Positions 27,752 through 36,443 of a stretch of DNA of 64,000 nt are shown one piece after another. The notes beneath the pieces are model-generated. The model was not told the origin of the DNA. It searched no databases and saw only the letters and a program-made list of their open reading frames with translations. Positions within the stretch are counted from its first letter, which is position 1. Every line of letters begins with the position of its first letter. The position numbers and the translations under genes are program-made. This DNA comes from Burkholderia sp. WSM2232 (GTDB taxonomy: Bacteria > Pseudomonadota > Gammaproteobacteria > Burkholderiales > Burkholderiaceae), in contig NZ_AWZV01000019.1 in the NCBI RefSeq assembly GCF_000472545.1, forward strand, positions 1 to 64,000, given 5' to 3'.

Positions 27752-28444
27752 ATGAGCACAACCACTGGCAGCAAGCGTCTCACGACGGACGATAGCAAAC
27801 ACCATGACGGGCACGATAGCGGCGAGCAGTCGGACCGCTGGCTGATCTCGTATGCCGATCTGATTACCACGCTGATGGTGCTGTTCCTCGCGCTCTATGT
27901 GTTGCAGCTCGCGAAAAACAGCGAGTTGCAGATCAAGACGCTGCAACATCGTCCTGTGAAGGAGGCGGTGAACGTGCAGCCCGGGGCCGATGCAGCGAAC
28001 GCGAAAGAAGCCGCGAAAAAGCAACTTCTCTCATTGCTCGCGCCGTTGCAGGACAATCGCCAGATCACGATTGGGCACACGCCGCAAGGCGTGGAAATCG
28101 CGATCAATGCGAAAGTACTGTTCATTTCGGGCGATGCGCGCCTTTTGCCGGAGTCGTACGGCGTGCTCAATCAGATTGCGACGGTGCTGCGCGATCGCGC
28201 AAAAAATAACATTCTGGTGGAAGGACACACCGACAGTCTGCCGATAGCCACCGCGAAGTACGAATCCAATTGGGAACTGTCGTCCGCGCGCGCGGGGGCT
28301 GTGGTGCGCTTTTTCGCCGACAAGGGCATTCAGGCGCACCGCATGGCCGCAATCGGGCGTGCGGACAATTTCCCGCTGATCATTGGCAACGACGCGGCGG
28401 CCAACACCGCTAATCGCCGGGTAACGATACTCGTCGAATATTGA
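27752..28444 (+). CDS. MotB-like stator subunit with OmpA-type peptidoglycan-binding domain
   Basis: This is a 230-residue protein. After a His/Asp-rich cytoplasmic tail comes the single transmembrane helix WLISYADLITTLMVLFLALY, whose Asp corresponds to the proton-carrying residue of MotB. Residues ~95-230 form an OmpA/MotB domain (GVEIAINAKVLFISGDARL; ILVEGHTDSLPI; NRRVTILVEY) that anchors the stator to peptidoglycan. It is shorter than classical MotB. It starts 43 bp after the motA-like gene and converges on the flavoprotein gene. Confidence 0.88.
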   Translation: MSTTTGSKRLTTDDSKHHDGHDSGEQSDRWLISYADLITTLMVLFLALYVLQLAKNSELQIKTLQHRPVKEAVNVQPGADAANAKEAAKKQLLSLLAPLQDNRQITIGHTPQGVEIAINAKVLFISGDARLLPESYGVLNQIATVLRDRAKNNILVEGHTDSLPIATAKYESNWELSSARAGAVVRFFADKGIQAHRMAAIGRADNFPLIIGNDAAANTANRRVTILVEY

Positions 28445-28454
28445 TTATCGCGCG

Positions 28455-30128
28455 TCAAACGTCCAGTGCAAGGTACTGGTGAAGAGACTGGATGGCGGCC
28501 GCGCCTTCACCGACGGCTGCTGCCACTCTCTTCACCGAGCCGCTGCGTACGTCGCCCACTGCGAAAATGCCCGGCCGGCTCGTTTCGAGGAAATGCGCGG
28601 GGCGCTCGGAGGTCCACTTGTGGGCGACATCCGGTCCGGTGAGCACGAAGCCGTTCCTGTCCAGTTCGACGCAGTCGCCCAGCCAGCCGGTATTGGGCTG
28701 CGCGCCGAGAAACAGGAACACGTGGCGAATAGGCTTCTCTTCGATTCTTCCCTGCTGATTCCAGTGAATCGACTCGAGATGCGCTTCGCCATTCAGCGCG
28801 ACGATTTGCGTTCGCACATGAACCGTGATGTTGGGCGCCGCCTCGATACGTCGGATCAGGTAGTTAGACATGCTCGCGGCCAACCCTTCACCGCGAATCA
28901 CAATGTGCACATGGCGCGCAAATCCGGACAGGAACACCGCTGCCTGTCCCGCCGAATTGCCTCCACCCACAATGACGAGCTCTTCGTTGCCGCAGAACGC
29001 GGCTTCCATATACGTGGCGCTGTAGTAGACGCCGCGGCCCTGAAAATGTTCTAGACGCGCGAGCTCCGGCTTTCGATAACGCGCGCCTGTCGCGATTACC
29101 ACTGCGCGGCCATAAACGTGCTCGTCGTGACTGAGGCGGATATGAAATGGCTGCCCCTTGTCGCATTCAATGCCGAGCGCCTCGATTGGCACACCCACTT
29201 CCGCGCCGAATTTGCGGCATTGCGAAAGCCCGCGCCCGGCAAGAGCCTGACCCGAGATGCCGGTGGGAAATCCAAAGTAGTTTTCGATCTTCGAGCTGGT
29301 GCCGGCCTGGCCGCCAGGTGCTTTTGTGTCCAGAACCGCGACTCTCAACCCTTCGGATGCCGCATATACGGCCGCGGCAAGTCCCGCTGGGCCCGCGCCG
29401 ACCACGACCACGTCGAACCGTTCGCCGTTCAGACGGTCGGGACTCAGGCCGATTGCGTCCGCAACGGCACGATTCGTCGGACGCTTGAGCACGACTCCTT
29501 GCAACGTGACGAGTACCGGCAGATCTTCTTCCGTGGCGCCGTAGCGCTCGAGAAGTACTTTCGCTTCTTCATGCTCGGCAATGTCGAAATACGCCGACGG
29601 TTGCGCGTTGCGGCTCAGGAAGTGCCGCAACACCAGTGTCGGGAAAGAGGCGGAGCTGCCAATTACGACGACCCCGCCGCTTTGGTCCTGAATATAGGCG
29701 ACACGGCGCAGAATGTACGCGCGCATGATCGTCTCGCTCAATTCGGCTTCGGCAATTACGAGCGCGCGCAGCGATTCCTCGTCTATGACGATCACCTCGC
29801 AATCGCTCGTTGCACGCGCGGACGCCACGGCGCCCCGCCCCGCAAGGGTGCCGACTTCGCCGGTAAAGCTGCCGGGACCGTGAGTGCCGAGAGCATGCAG
29901 ATTGTCGCCGCTGCCGCGCGTTGCCTCTATGGTGCCCGAGACGATCGCGTACATCGGAATATGGCGATCGCCTTCGGTAAACAATACGTCGCCGGCGCTC
30001 AGCTTGCGCCGCTCGCCATATCGTTCGAGGACCGCGAACTGCGCGTCGTTCAGCTTTGGAAAGATCTGGTGGTGACGGCTGCCGCCTGCCAGCAGATCTT
30101 CACGCTTGCCAGAAGTTTTATCGCTCAT
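28455..30128 (-). CDS. cNMP-binding / thioredoxin-fold / FAD-NAD(P) oxidoreductase fusion lacking CxxC
   Basis: The 557-residue protein has a cNMP-binding fold at ~20-140 (RRKLSAGDVLFTEGDRHIP; GSFTGEVGTLAGRGAVASAR), then a thioredoxin-like segment (~150-230, VVVIGSSASFPTLVLRHFLS). A thioredoxin reductase-like half follows, with FAD motif VVVGAGPAGLAAAVYAASEG and NAD(P) motif LVIVGGGNSAGQAAVFLS. Where thioredoxin reductase has CATC, this protein has SATY (GVYYSATYMEAAF), so the redox disulfide is missing. The ATG at 30128 is the first giving a domain-compatible N terminus. It is convergent with the mot genes and divergent from a chemoreceptor. A ligand-gated redox sensor or NAD(P)H-consuming enzyme is possible; its substrate is unknown. 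Confidence 0.75.
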   Translation of the reverse strand: MSDKTSGKREDLLAGGSRHHQIFPKLNDAQFAVLERYGERRKLSAGDVLFTEGDRHIPMYAIVSGTIEATRGSGDNLHALGTHGPGSFTGEVGTLAGRGAVASARATSDCEVIVIDEESLRALVIAEAELSETIMRAYILRRVAYIQDQSGGVVVIGSSASFPTLVLRHFLSRNAQPSAYFDIAEHEEAKVLLERYGATEEDLPVLVTLQGVVLKRPTNRAVADAIGLSPDRLNGERFDVVVVGAGPAGLAAAVYAASEGLRVAVLDTKAPGGQAGTSSKIENYFGFPTGISGQALAGRGLSQCRKFGAEVGVPIEALGIECDKGQPFHIRLSHDEHVYGRAVVIATGARYRKPELARLEHFQGRGVYYSATYMEAAFCGNEELVIVGGGNSAGQAAVFLSGFARHVHIVIRGEGLAASMSNYLIRRIEAAPNITVHVRTQIVALNGEAHLESIHWNQQGRIEEKPIRHVFLFLGAQPNTGWLGDCVELDRNGFVLTGPDVAHKWTSERPAHFLETSRPGIFAVGDVRSGSVKRVAAAVGEGAAAIQSLHQYLALDV

Positions 30129-30317
30129 GAAAGGTCCGATTGGAAAGACGCATGTTGCCGGCCGTCGCTGCGCTGCCGGATTGGCGTTGGGATGCGAACA
30201 ATCGGCAGCACAAGGAAAGCCGTGGATAGCCGCTTTGGCTGCGATTGTGCGCCAGAGACCCTGCGGCAGTAAAGAGTGCGTAAGCAAAGAGCCTATGCCT
30301 GCGCGGGCGGCGGCGCT

Positions 30318-30344
30318 TAAGTTCCCGGCGTTTTTTGCCGTAAA
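30318..30344 (+). promoter_or_regulatory. Possible sigma-28-like promoter of the chemoreceptor gene
   Basis: GCCGTAAA (30337-30344) matches 6 of 8 positions of the sigma-28 -10 element GCCGATAA. TAAGTTCC at the correct 11-bp spacing matches only about half of the -35 element. It lies 41 bp before the chemoreceptor start, in a 256-bp divergent gap that otherwise shows no gene. Confidence 0.35.
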
Positions 30345-30384
30345 CGATTTGAGAGAAATAGACAATCAAGAGGGTGTGGGAAGC

Positions 30385-31935
30385 ATGCGCGATTTGACAG
30401 TAAAAAAGAGCTTACTTGCAGTGCTCGTCGTTTTTGCCGCGATGATCATGTTTGGCGGCGTCGTCGGCATATTCGCGCTTGGCCGCTCGAATGAGAACGC
30501 GCAGCGGCTTCAGGAGATTGCCACCCAGGAGATACTCGCCAACGACGGCTACAAGGACAGCACGCGCACTCGCGCTGCCTTGACCCGCGCTTATGCGGCG
30601 CTCAAGGAGCGCAACGACGTCGCTACCCGCGACTCCGCACTTGGCAGCGCGCAGCGCACCCTCGATCGCGCCGACGCCGAAACGCGTGCTTTCGCGTCCG
30701 CGTCCCGATTCATGGGACAGGACGATGCGCTGAAGCAGCAGCTAGTCGACTCGTCCAATGCGTTGGCAGCCACGCTCAAAAGGGCATTCGAGGCGCTGCA
30801 GCGTGGCGATACCGACGCCTACGTCGCCATTAACGATCGCGACATTACGCTTGCCGGGCAGGTCTATTCGGCGAACGTGGAGAAATTCCAGAATCTGGCG
30901 GGCGCGCTTGCGAAGGAGTCCGCGGCGAGAAACGAACGCGAATATGGGTTGATCGTCGCGATGGTGATAACAGGCGTCGCGCTTGCGCTCGCATTGATCG
31001 TCGCGACGCACTTTGCGTTGCGCACCATTGTGATTGGGCCGTTGCAGCAGGCGTCGAAACTGCTTGACCGGATTGCGGGCAACGATCTGACCGCGTCCAT
31101 TCCAGACGGCGGCAAGAGCGAGATCGGCCAGTTGTTCAGGTCGATGTCGCGAATGCAGGCCGGACTCGCGCATACGGTGTCGAACGTGCGTGTGAATTGC
31201 GAGGCGATTCATGGCGGTGCGCGCGAAATCGCGGCGGGCAACCTCGATTTGTCGAGCCGCACAGAGCAACAATCGGCTTCGCTCGAGGAAACCGCGGCGA
31301 GCATGGAAGAGCTGACGTCGACAGTCAGGCAGAACGCGGACAACGCCCGCCAGGCGAGCACGCTCGCCGCAAGCGCAGCCGATGTCGCGCAGCGTGGCGG
31401 CGACGTCGTGCAGCGCGCGGTGCAGACCATGACCGCGATCACCGCGAGCTCGCACAAGATCGCCGAGATCACCGGCATGATCGACAGCATCGCCTTCCAG
31501 ACCAACATCCTGGCGCTCAATGCCGCAGTGGAATCTGCGCGTGCGGGCGAGCAGGGCCGCGGTTTTGCCGTCGTGGCGGGCGAGGTACGCACGCTTGCTC
31601 AACGCAGTGCGAGCGCCGCGCAGGAAATCAAGTCACTCATTTCGGCTTCCGTCGACGACGTGCGCAACGGCAATGAACTCGTGACCCAAGCTGGCCAGAC
31701 AATGAATGAAATCGTCGGGGCGGTGCAGGGCGTTGCCACTATCATGGCGGAGATCACTTCGGCAACGGCCGAGCAAACCGCGGGCATCGAACAGGTGGGC
31801 AAAGCCGTGAGCCAGATGGATCAGGTGACGCAACAGAATGCCGCTCTGGTCGAGCAGGCCGCCGCCGCTGCGAGCGCGCTCGAGCATCAGGCGCAGTCCA
31901 TGACCGACGCGGTGTCGGCATTCCGCCTGCACTAA
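30385..31935 (+). CDS. Methyl-accepting chemotaxis protein
   Basis: This 516-residue inner-membrane chemoreceptor has a first helix at ~10-32 (LLAVLVVFAAMIMFGGVVG), a periplasmic four-helix-bundle sensor to ~188, a second helix (VAMVITGVALALALIVA), a HAMP domain, and a cytoplasmic coiled coil. The hairpin tip reads IDSIAFQTNILALNAAVESA, the nearly invariant contact with CheW/CheA. It ends SAFRLH without an NWETF-type pentapeptide tether, so adaptation enzymes would not dock there. The sensed ligand is unknown. The ATG at 30385 gives a normal short N terminus. Confidence 0.93.
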   Translation: MRDLTVKKSLLAVLVVFAAMIMFGGVVGIFALGRSNENAQRLQEIATQEILANDGYKDSTRTRAALTRAYAALKERNDVATRDSALGSAQRTLDRADAETRAFASASRFMGQDDALKQQLVDSSNALAATLKRAFEALQRGDTDAYVAINDRDITLAGQVYSANVEKFQNLAGALAKESAARNEREYGLIVAMVITGVALALALIVATHFALRTIVIGPLQQASKLLDRIAGNDLTASIPDGGKSEIGQLFRSMSRMQAGLAHTVSNVRVNCEAIHGGAREIAAGNLDLSSRTEQQSASLEETAASMEELTSTVRQNADNARQASTLAASAADVAQRGGDVVQRAVQTMTAITASSHKIAEITGMIDSIAFQTNILALNAAVESARAGEQGRGFAVVAGEVRTLAQRSASAAQEIKSLISASVDDVRNGNELVTQAGQTMNEIVGAVQGVATIMAEITSATAEQTAGIEQVGKAVSQMDQVTQQNAALVEQAAAAASALEHQAQSMTDAVSAFRLH

Positions 31936-31977
31936 CCGGCGTCAAACAATTCATACTCACTGGATCGGGAAACAAAT

Positions 31978-33078
31978 ATGAGCGTTAAAGCCGTCTCGCG
32001 TGCGATTGCAATTCTGCTGGCTGGCGCGGCGCTGTCCGCCTCAGTGCATGCGTCTACCTATGCGTATGTGTCGAACGCGGACAGTCAGGACATTTCGGTC
32101 TTCAGCCTCGATCCGACGAATGGGACGCTAAAGCCCGTCGAAACAGTGAACGTGGGCGGCACTGTCATGCCGATGGCTTTCTCTCCGAATCATTTGCGGC
32201 TGTATGCCGGGCTACGTTCCAAGCCTTATCGCGTGGTGAGCTTTGCGGTCAATCCGCTTGATGGACGCCTGACGGAACTTGGCAAAGCGCCGCTCGCGGA
32301 AAGCATGGCTTATGTGTCGACCGACGCGAGCGGCCGTTATCTGTTCTCGGCGTCGTATGGCGGCAACCTGCTTGCAGTAAACAGCATTGGCGCAAACGGC
32401 GTGGCTGGCGAGGTTCAGCAGATCGTCAAGACGGGCCCCATGGCCCATGCCATTCGCAACGCTCCGGATAATCGTTACGTCTTCGCCTCCGTGCTGGGCG
32501 CCGACGCATGGTTGCGTTTGAAATTCGATCCGTCGAACGGCGCACTGACTGAAGACGCAACGCCGGCCTATTCGCTGCCCGCCAAGTCGGGCCCGCGCCA
32601 TTTCGTGTTCTCGCCGGATCAGCGCTTTGCGTATCTGATCGACGAACTCGATGGCAAGCTGCATGTTCTCGCATTCGACAAACAACGCGACGCGGTCAAA
32701 CCGCTGCAGACCATCTCCATTCTGCCGCCCAATTTTTCCGGCGATAAGCCTTGGGGTGCGGATGTTCACACCACGCCCGACGGCCGCTTCGTCTATGCAT
32801 CGGAACGCACGTCGAGCACGCTGGCTGCTTATCGCGTGGACCGTGCCACGGGCAAGCTGACGCGCATCGGTACGTATTCGACGGAAAAGCAGCCGCGCGG
32901 CTTCAATGTCGACCCTTCGGGCAATTATCTACTCGCAGTCGGCCAGTTGTCGACGAACCTGAGCGCTTACCGAATTGATCGCAAGACGGGTGCATTGAGC
33001 GCACTCGGGCAGTATCCAGTCGGCAAGGGCGCGAACTGGATCGAGATCGTGCAGTTCGACGGGTCCAACGCCGATTGA
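31978..33078 (+). CDS. Secreted seven-bladed propeller, lactonase family (Pgl/YbhE-like)
   Basis: The 366-residue protein has a signal peptide (IAILLAGAALSASVHA) and a lactonase-type beta propeller: STYAYVSNADSQDISVFSLD, GPRHFVFSPDQRFAYLIDEL, and WGADVHTTPDGRFVYASERT are blade motifs of the YbhE/6-phosphogluconolactonase family. Cytoplasmic Pgl has no signal peptide, so this exported form probably has a different lactone or binding role in the periplasm. It follows the chemoreceptor by 42 bp on the same strand. Confidence 0.85.
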   Translation: MSVKAVSRAIAILLAGAALSASVHASTYAYVSNADSQDISVFSLDPTNGTLKPVETVNVGGTVMPMAFSPNHLRLYAGLRSKPYRVVSFAVNPLDGRLTELGKAPLAESMAYVSTDASGRYLFSASYGGNLLAVNSIGANGVAGEVQQIVKTGPMAHAIRNAPDNRYVFASVLGADAWLRLKFDPSNGALTEDATPAYSLPAKSGPRHFVFSPDQRFAYLIDELDGKLHVLAFDKQRDAVKPLQTISILPPNFSGDKPWGADVHTTPDGRFVYASERTSSTLAAYRVDRATGKLTRIGTYSTEKQPRGFNVDPSGNYLLAVGQLSTNLSAYRIDRKTGALSALGQYPVGKGANWIEIVQFDGSNAD

Positions 33079-33081
33079 TGA

Positions 33082-33699
33082 TCAAGGCGAGCTGCGGCCA
33101 CTCGCACCCGCGCGCGCACCCGCACGCGCACCCGCACGCGCCGATGCAAAATCGCGTCGTCGCGTGCGCAGTCCTCGCCATAGTTCTTCGAGGTAAGGCA
33201 GCAGCTCGAACACCAGAATCAGTGCGAACAGCGTGACGATATAAGCGACGGGTAACGGCTCGCTCTTTGCAACGAGCTCGAACCGCGCGGGTTCGCCGCC
33301 AAGGCCGAGCAACGCCTGGAATTGCGACCAGTGACGTGACACGACCAGCACTATAGCCATGAGCGGCACCAGTTCGAGAAAGCTGTGAACGTGCTGTTCG
33401 AACGGCGTTACCTTGCGCCCGCCGACCGCGTAGCTGACGTCCCATAGCGCGGTCGCCTCGTGCGCAAAGAACGCGACGATCATCAACAGAATGATGCCCG
33501 CGTTGATCTCGAGAAAGATTGCGGTAAGGAGCGGCAGTCCCACCTCGGCGAACATCAACAGATGAATCACCGATTCCTTCGCGCCCGTGGTGGATTCGAT
33601 ATGAGTGGCCCGATGGCACAGCCAGTCCGCGAAACCGGCTGCAAGCCACACCGGCAACACGAAGTACATCAGGATCGCGAGAGTAGGGTCGGTCGACAT
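33082..33699 (-). CDS. Conserved membrane protein with His/Glu clusters, function unknown
   Basis: This 205-residue protein has about four hydrophobic helices and conserved-looking polar clusters: DWLCHRATHIE, FFAHEATALWD and FEQHVHSFLE. Such His/Glu clusters between helices recall membrane di-metal enzymes, but I do not recognise the family and do not assign a reaction. The C terminus ends in a low-complexity ARAGARAGARAG tail encoded by a 12-bp tandem repeat. It converges on the lactonase-like gene, with only three bases between stops. Confidence 0.7.
   Translation of the reverse strand: MSTDPTLAILMYFVLPVWLAAGFADWLCHRATHIESTTGAKESVIHLLMFAEVGLPLLTAIFLEINAGIILLMIVAFFAHEATALWDVSYAVGGRKVTPFEQHVHSFLELVPLMAIVLVVSRHWSQFQALLGLGGEPARFELVAKSEPLPVAYIVTLFALILVFELLPYLEELWRGLRTRRRDFASARAGARAGARAGASGRSSP
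33104..33139. repeat. 12-bp tandem repeat, three copies, in coding sequence
   Basis: GCACCCGCRCGC is repeated three times without a gap. Being 12 bp, copy changes keep the frame; on the minus strand it encodes the Ala-Arg-Ala-Gly repeats at the C terminus of the membrane protein. Confidence 0.85.
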
Positions 33700-33745
33700 G
33701 GCTCACCCAGTGAAACGCCGGCTCGGGCCTTGCAAGCCCGTTGCT

Positions 33746-34330
33746 TCATTCGATTCCTTCGTGTTTCAGGGCCAGTTGTACTGCGGGCCGCGCGCGCATG
33801 CGTCGCTCGAAATCCGCCAGTTTCTGCGGCACATCAATGCTCACTTTGTGCGCCCACAAAAGCATGGTGAACAGATAGGCGTCTGCGACACTTGCCTCTG
33901 TTCCGAACAGATAGTCGCCTTGGAGCATGTTCGACACAAGTGCAAAGCGCTGGCCAATTTTTTCTCGCGCGGCGTTTGCTTCCTCATCAGATGTCGGCTT
34001 GAATACGCGGCCGAACTGTTTGTGAATCTCCGTCGAAATAAATGCCAGCATTTCGACTAACCGTGTCGTGCCGAGTTCGCCTGACGGTCCGAGGGAGGGC
34101 TTGCGCTGCGCCACCCAGGAAAGGATGGCGACGTTTTCGGTGAGCCGCTGGCCGTCGTCGAATTCGAGTGTCGGCACATAGCTCTTCGGGTTGATATCGT
34201 CGAACTTCTGACCGCTTTCGGTCGTTTTTGTCTTGAGGTCGACGCGCACGCGGTCGAACTGCAAATCCGCTTCGTGCATTGCGATGTGGTCGGCGAGACT
34301 GCACGCGCCGGGCGAGTAGTAGAGCTTCAT
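33746..34330 (-). CDS. Glutathione S-transferase, beta-like
   Basis: This is a 194-residue GST. It begins MKLYYSPGACSLADHIAMHE, with Cys10 at the position used by bacterial beta-class enzymes for glutathione. A thioredoxin fold (SYVPTLEFDDGQRLTENVAI) and an all-helical C-terminal domain (ASVADAYLFTMLLWA) follow. AAGGAGG is 8-9 bases upstream of the chosen ATG at 34330. A cytoplasmic detoxification or redox role is typical; the electrophile is unknown. Confidence 0.92.
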   Translation of the reverse strand: MKLYYSPGACSLADHIAMHEADLQFDRVRVDLKTKTTESGQKFDDINPKSYVPTLEFDDGQRLTENVAILSWVAQRKPSLGPSGELGTTRLVEMLAFISTEIHKQFGRVFKPTSDEEANAAREKIGQRFALVSNMLQGDYLFGTEASVADAYLFTMLLWAHKVSIDVPQKLADFERRMRARPAVQLALKHEGIE

Positions 34331-34450
34331 GATGTGGCCCTCCTTGGAAAACGGTTGGCGAGTCATATTGCGCAGCATCCCGCATGCCTTGGTTCGCCTC
34401 GCTCGTGAATACCGCGGCGGTGGCGGGACGCGGCTTTAGAAGTCCATGAG

Positions 34451-34500
34451 CCGCCGGAAGCCACCGCCAGCCACCGGCAGCTGCCGGCAGCTACCGGCAG
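34451..34500. repeat. 10-bp tandem repeat, five degenerate copies
   Basis: Five consecutive units fit CYRCCGGCAG (CCGCCGGAAG, CCACCGCCAG, CCACCGGCAG, CTGCCGGCAG, CTACCGGCAG). They lie in the 198-bp gap downstream of the PoxB-like gene and upstream of the GST gene. A 14-bp palindrome (CCGGCAGCTGCCGG, 34474-34487) falls within them and could fold in RNA. Confidence 0.75.
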
Positions 34501-34528
34501 CAGCGTGAGCGCTTCATCGCGGCGCACA

Positions 34529-36364
34529 TTAGCTGTCGTGGTGGCCGGGAAGTACCGCGCCGAGAACCTGCTTCGCGGTCTGTACGATGACATTGCCCTC
34601 ATCGGGATCGCCCTTGAGCAGCGTCGATGCAAACGCCTTCGCCTGAGCGAGCGTGATATGCGGCGGCAACGGTGCAATGTTCGGGTCCGCCTTCACTTCG
34701 ATCACGACCGGACGGTCTGCGGCAAGCGCTGCGTCCCAGGCCACGCCCATCTGTTCGGCGTCGTCGACGTAAATGCCTTTCAGGCCGATCAATTCCGCGA
34801 ACTTGTGATAAGGCACGGAAGGAATGTCCTGTGACGCCTCGAACTTCGGGTCGCCTTCCATCACGCGCTGTTCCCACGTGACCTGGTTCAGGTCCTGGTT
34901 ATTCAGCACCATGCAGATCCAGCGCCGGTCGGCCCAGCCTTGCCAGTACTTCGATACGGTGATGAGTTCCGCCATGTTGTTCATCTGCATGGCTCCGTCG
35001 CCTACGAGAGCGATGACGGGGCGCTCCGGATAAGCGAACTTGGCAGCAATCGCATACGGTACCGCCGCGCCCATCGAAGCGAGCCCGCCCGACAACGAGC
35101 ACATCATGCCGCGTTTGACCTTCAGATCGCGGGCATACCAGTTTGCACAGGATCCCGAATCACTTGTGACGATGGTATTCGAAGGGATGCGCGGTGACAG
35201 TTCCCACACTGTGCGTTGGGGATTGACCGCGTCCTTGCCGGGCTCGTGTGCGCGTTTCTCAAGTGTCTTCCACCAGTCGGCGGTCCACCCTTCAATGGTG
35301 TTGCGCCATGCGCGGTCCTGCTTGTGCTCGAGCAATGGCAGCAACTCTCGCAACGTTTCCGCGCTATCGCCGACGAGATTAACTTCCATCGGATAGCGCA
35401 GACTCAGCATGTCGGCTTTCAGGTCGATCTGCACGCCGCGCGCCGCCCCTTCCTTAGGCAGGAACTCTGCATAGGGAAATCCGGAGCCGATCATCAGCAA
35501 GGTGTCGCATTCGGTCATCAGGTCGTAACTCGGCTTGGTGCCCAACAGGCCGATAGAGCCTGTGACCCAAGGCAGATCGTCGGGCAGCACGGCTTTGCCA
35601 AGCAGCGCCTTTGCCACGCCCGCACCGAGTTTTTCGGCGACGGCGATCACTTCATCGGTGGCGTGCAGTGCTCCAGCACCGACGAGAATCGCGACTTTTT
35701 TGCCGGCGTTGAGCACGTCGGCGGCCTGCTGAAGATCGTCAGGCTGAGGAACGAGCCGGGGTGCGCGATAGCCCACTCCCGAGTGCAGGGTGCCATGCTT
35801 GCGCGCCGGGGGCTCATATGGGAGATCCTGCAGATCGTTAGGCAGTACAAGGGCCGTTACCTTGCGCTCGGCAAGTGCGGTACGTATCGCGCGATCCACG
35901 AGATGGCGCACTTGTGCGGGCACCGAGGCCTGTCCGACAAACGCGCCTGCCACGTCCTTGAAGAGCGAGACGAGATCGACTTCCTGCTGATAGTGGCCGC
36001 CCAGCGCCGCGCGCGCCTGCTGGCCCGTGATTGCGAGCACAGGCATGTGGTCCATGCGGGCGTCGTAGAGTCCGGTCACGAGGTGCGATGCACCTGGCCC
36101 GGAGGTCGCGATGCAGACCCCGAGTTCTCCGGTGAATTTTGCATGGGCAGATGCCATGAAGGCCGCCATTTCCTCGTGACGAACCTGGATGAATTCGATC
36201 GGCCCCGGTTGATCGGTCGTCTTGTGACGCTTTTTTGCTTCGGCTTGTGCGCGGTTCAACGCGCCAAACACGCCGTTGATGCCGTCGCCGGGGTAACCGA
36301 AAATCCGGCGCACGCCCCACGCGTGAAGCCGCTCGACGATAAAGTCACCGACAGTAGTGGACAT
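34529..36364 (-). CDS. Thiamine pyrophosphate-dependent enzyme, pyruvate oxidase/dehydrogenase (PoxB) family
   Basis: The 611-residue enzyme has the three-domain layout of PoxB-type TPP enzymes. The N-terminal PYR domain contains the catalytic Glu in VRHEEMAAFMASAHAKF and the GPGASHL loop. The central domain begins KKVAILVGAGAL. The C-terminal PP domain has the Mg/TPP motif GDGAMQMNNMAELITV followed by LNNQDLNQVTWEQ. E. coli PoxB decarboxylates pyruvate to acetate and passes electrons to ubiquinone; here this is inferred from family. GAGGAG precedes the ATG. It is divergent from an SDR gene across a strong 23-bp palindrome. Confidence 0.85.
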   Translation of the reverse strand: MSTTVGDFIVERLHAWGVRRIFGYPGDGINGVFGALNRAQAEAKKRHKTTDQPGPIEFIQVRHEEMAAFMASAHAKFTGELGVCIATSGPGASHLVTGLYDARMDHMPVLAITGQQARAALGGHYQQEVDLVSLFKDVAGAFVGQASVPAQVRHLVDRAIRTALAERKVTALVLPNDLQDLPYEPPARKHGTLHSGVGYRAPRLVPQPDDLQQAADVLNAGKKVAILVGAGALHATDEVIAVAEKLGAGVAKALLGKAVLPDDLPWVTGSIGLLGTKPSYDLMTECDTLLMIGSGFPYAEFLPKEGAARGVQIDLKADMLSLRYPMEVNLVGDSAETLRELLPLLEHKQDRAWRNTIEGWTADWWKTLEKRAHEPGKDAVNPQRTVWELSPRIPSNTIVTSDSGSCANWYARDLKVKRGMMCSLSGGLASMGAAVPYAIAAKFAYPERPVIALVGDGAMQMNNMAELITVSKYWQGWADRRWICMVLNNQDLNQVTWEQRVMEGDPKFEASQDIPSVPYHKFAELIGLKGIYVDDAEQMGVAWDAALAADRPVVIEVKADPNIAPLPPHITLAQAKAFASTLLKGDPDEGNVIVQTAKQVLGAVLPGHHDS

Positions 36365-36420
36365 GGACAACTCCTCAAAGTAGAAACCGTCACAACAGAC
36401 TGGCTGCAAACCTTGTTCCG

Positions 36421-36443
36421 CGTTCTTTCATTCGGAAAGAACG
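36421..36443. promoter_or_regulatory. Perfect 23-bp palindrome in divergent promoter
   Basis: CGTTCTTTC (36421-36429) and GAAAGAACG (36435-36443) are perfect inverted arms around ATTCG. It lies 57 bp upstream of the PoxB-like gene and 93 bp before the SDR gene. It may be an operator shared by both promoters; no regulator gene is adjacent. Confidence 0.6.

Noticed and set aside
26944..28444. Zorya-type phage defence (ZorA/ZorB are MotA/MotB-like)
   Set aside because: The MotA-like protein is short without a long cytoplasmic tail, and no ZorC, ZorD or ZorE-like helicase or nuclease is adjacent; chemoreceptor and FliG-like neighbours fit motility better.
31978..33078. Cytoplasmic 6-phosphogluconolactonase (pgl)
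   Set aside because: A clear signal peptide makes a pentose-phosphate role unlikely; only the fold is assigned.
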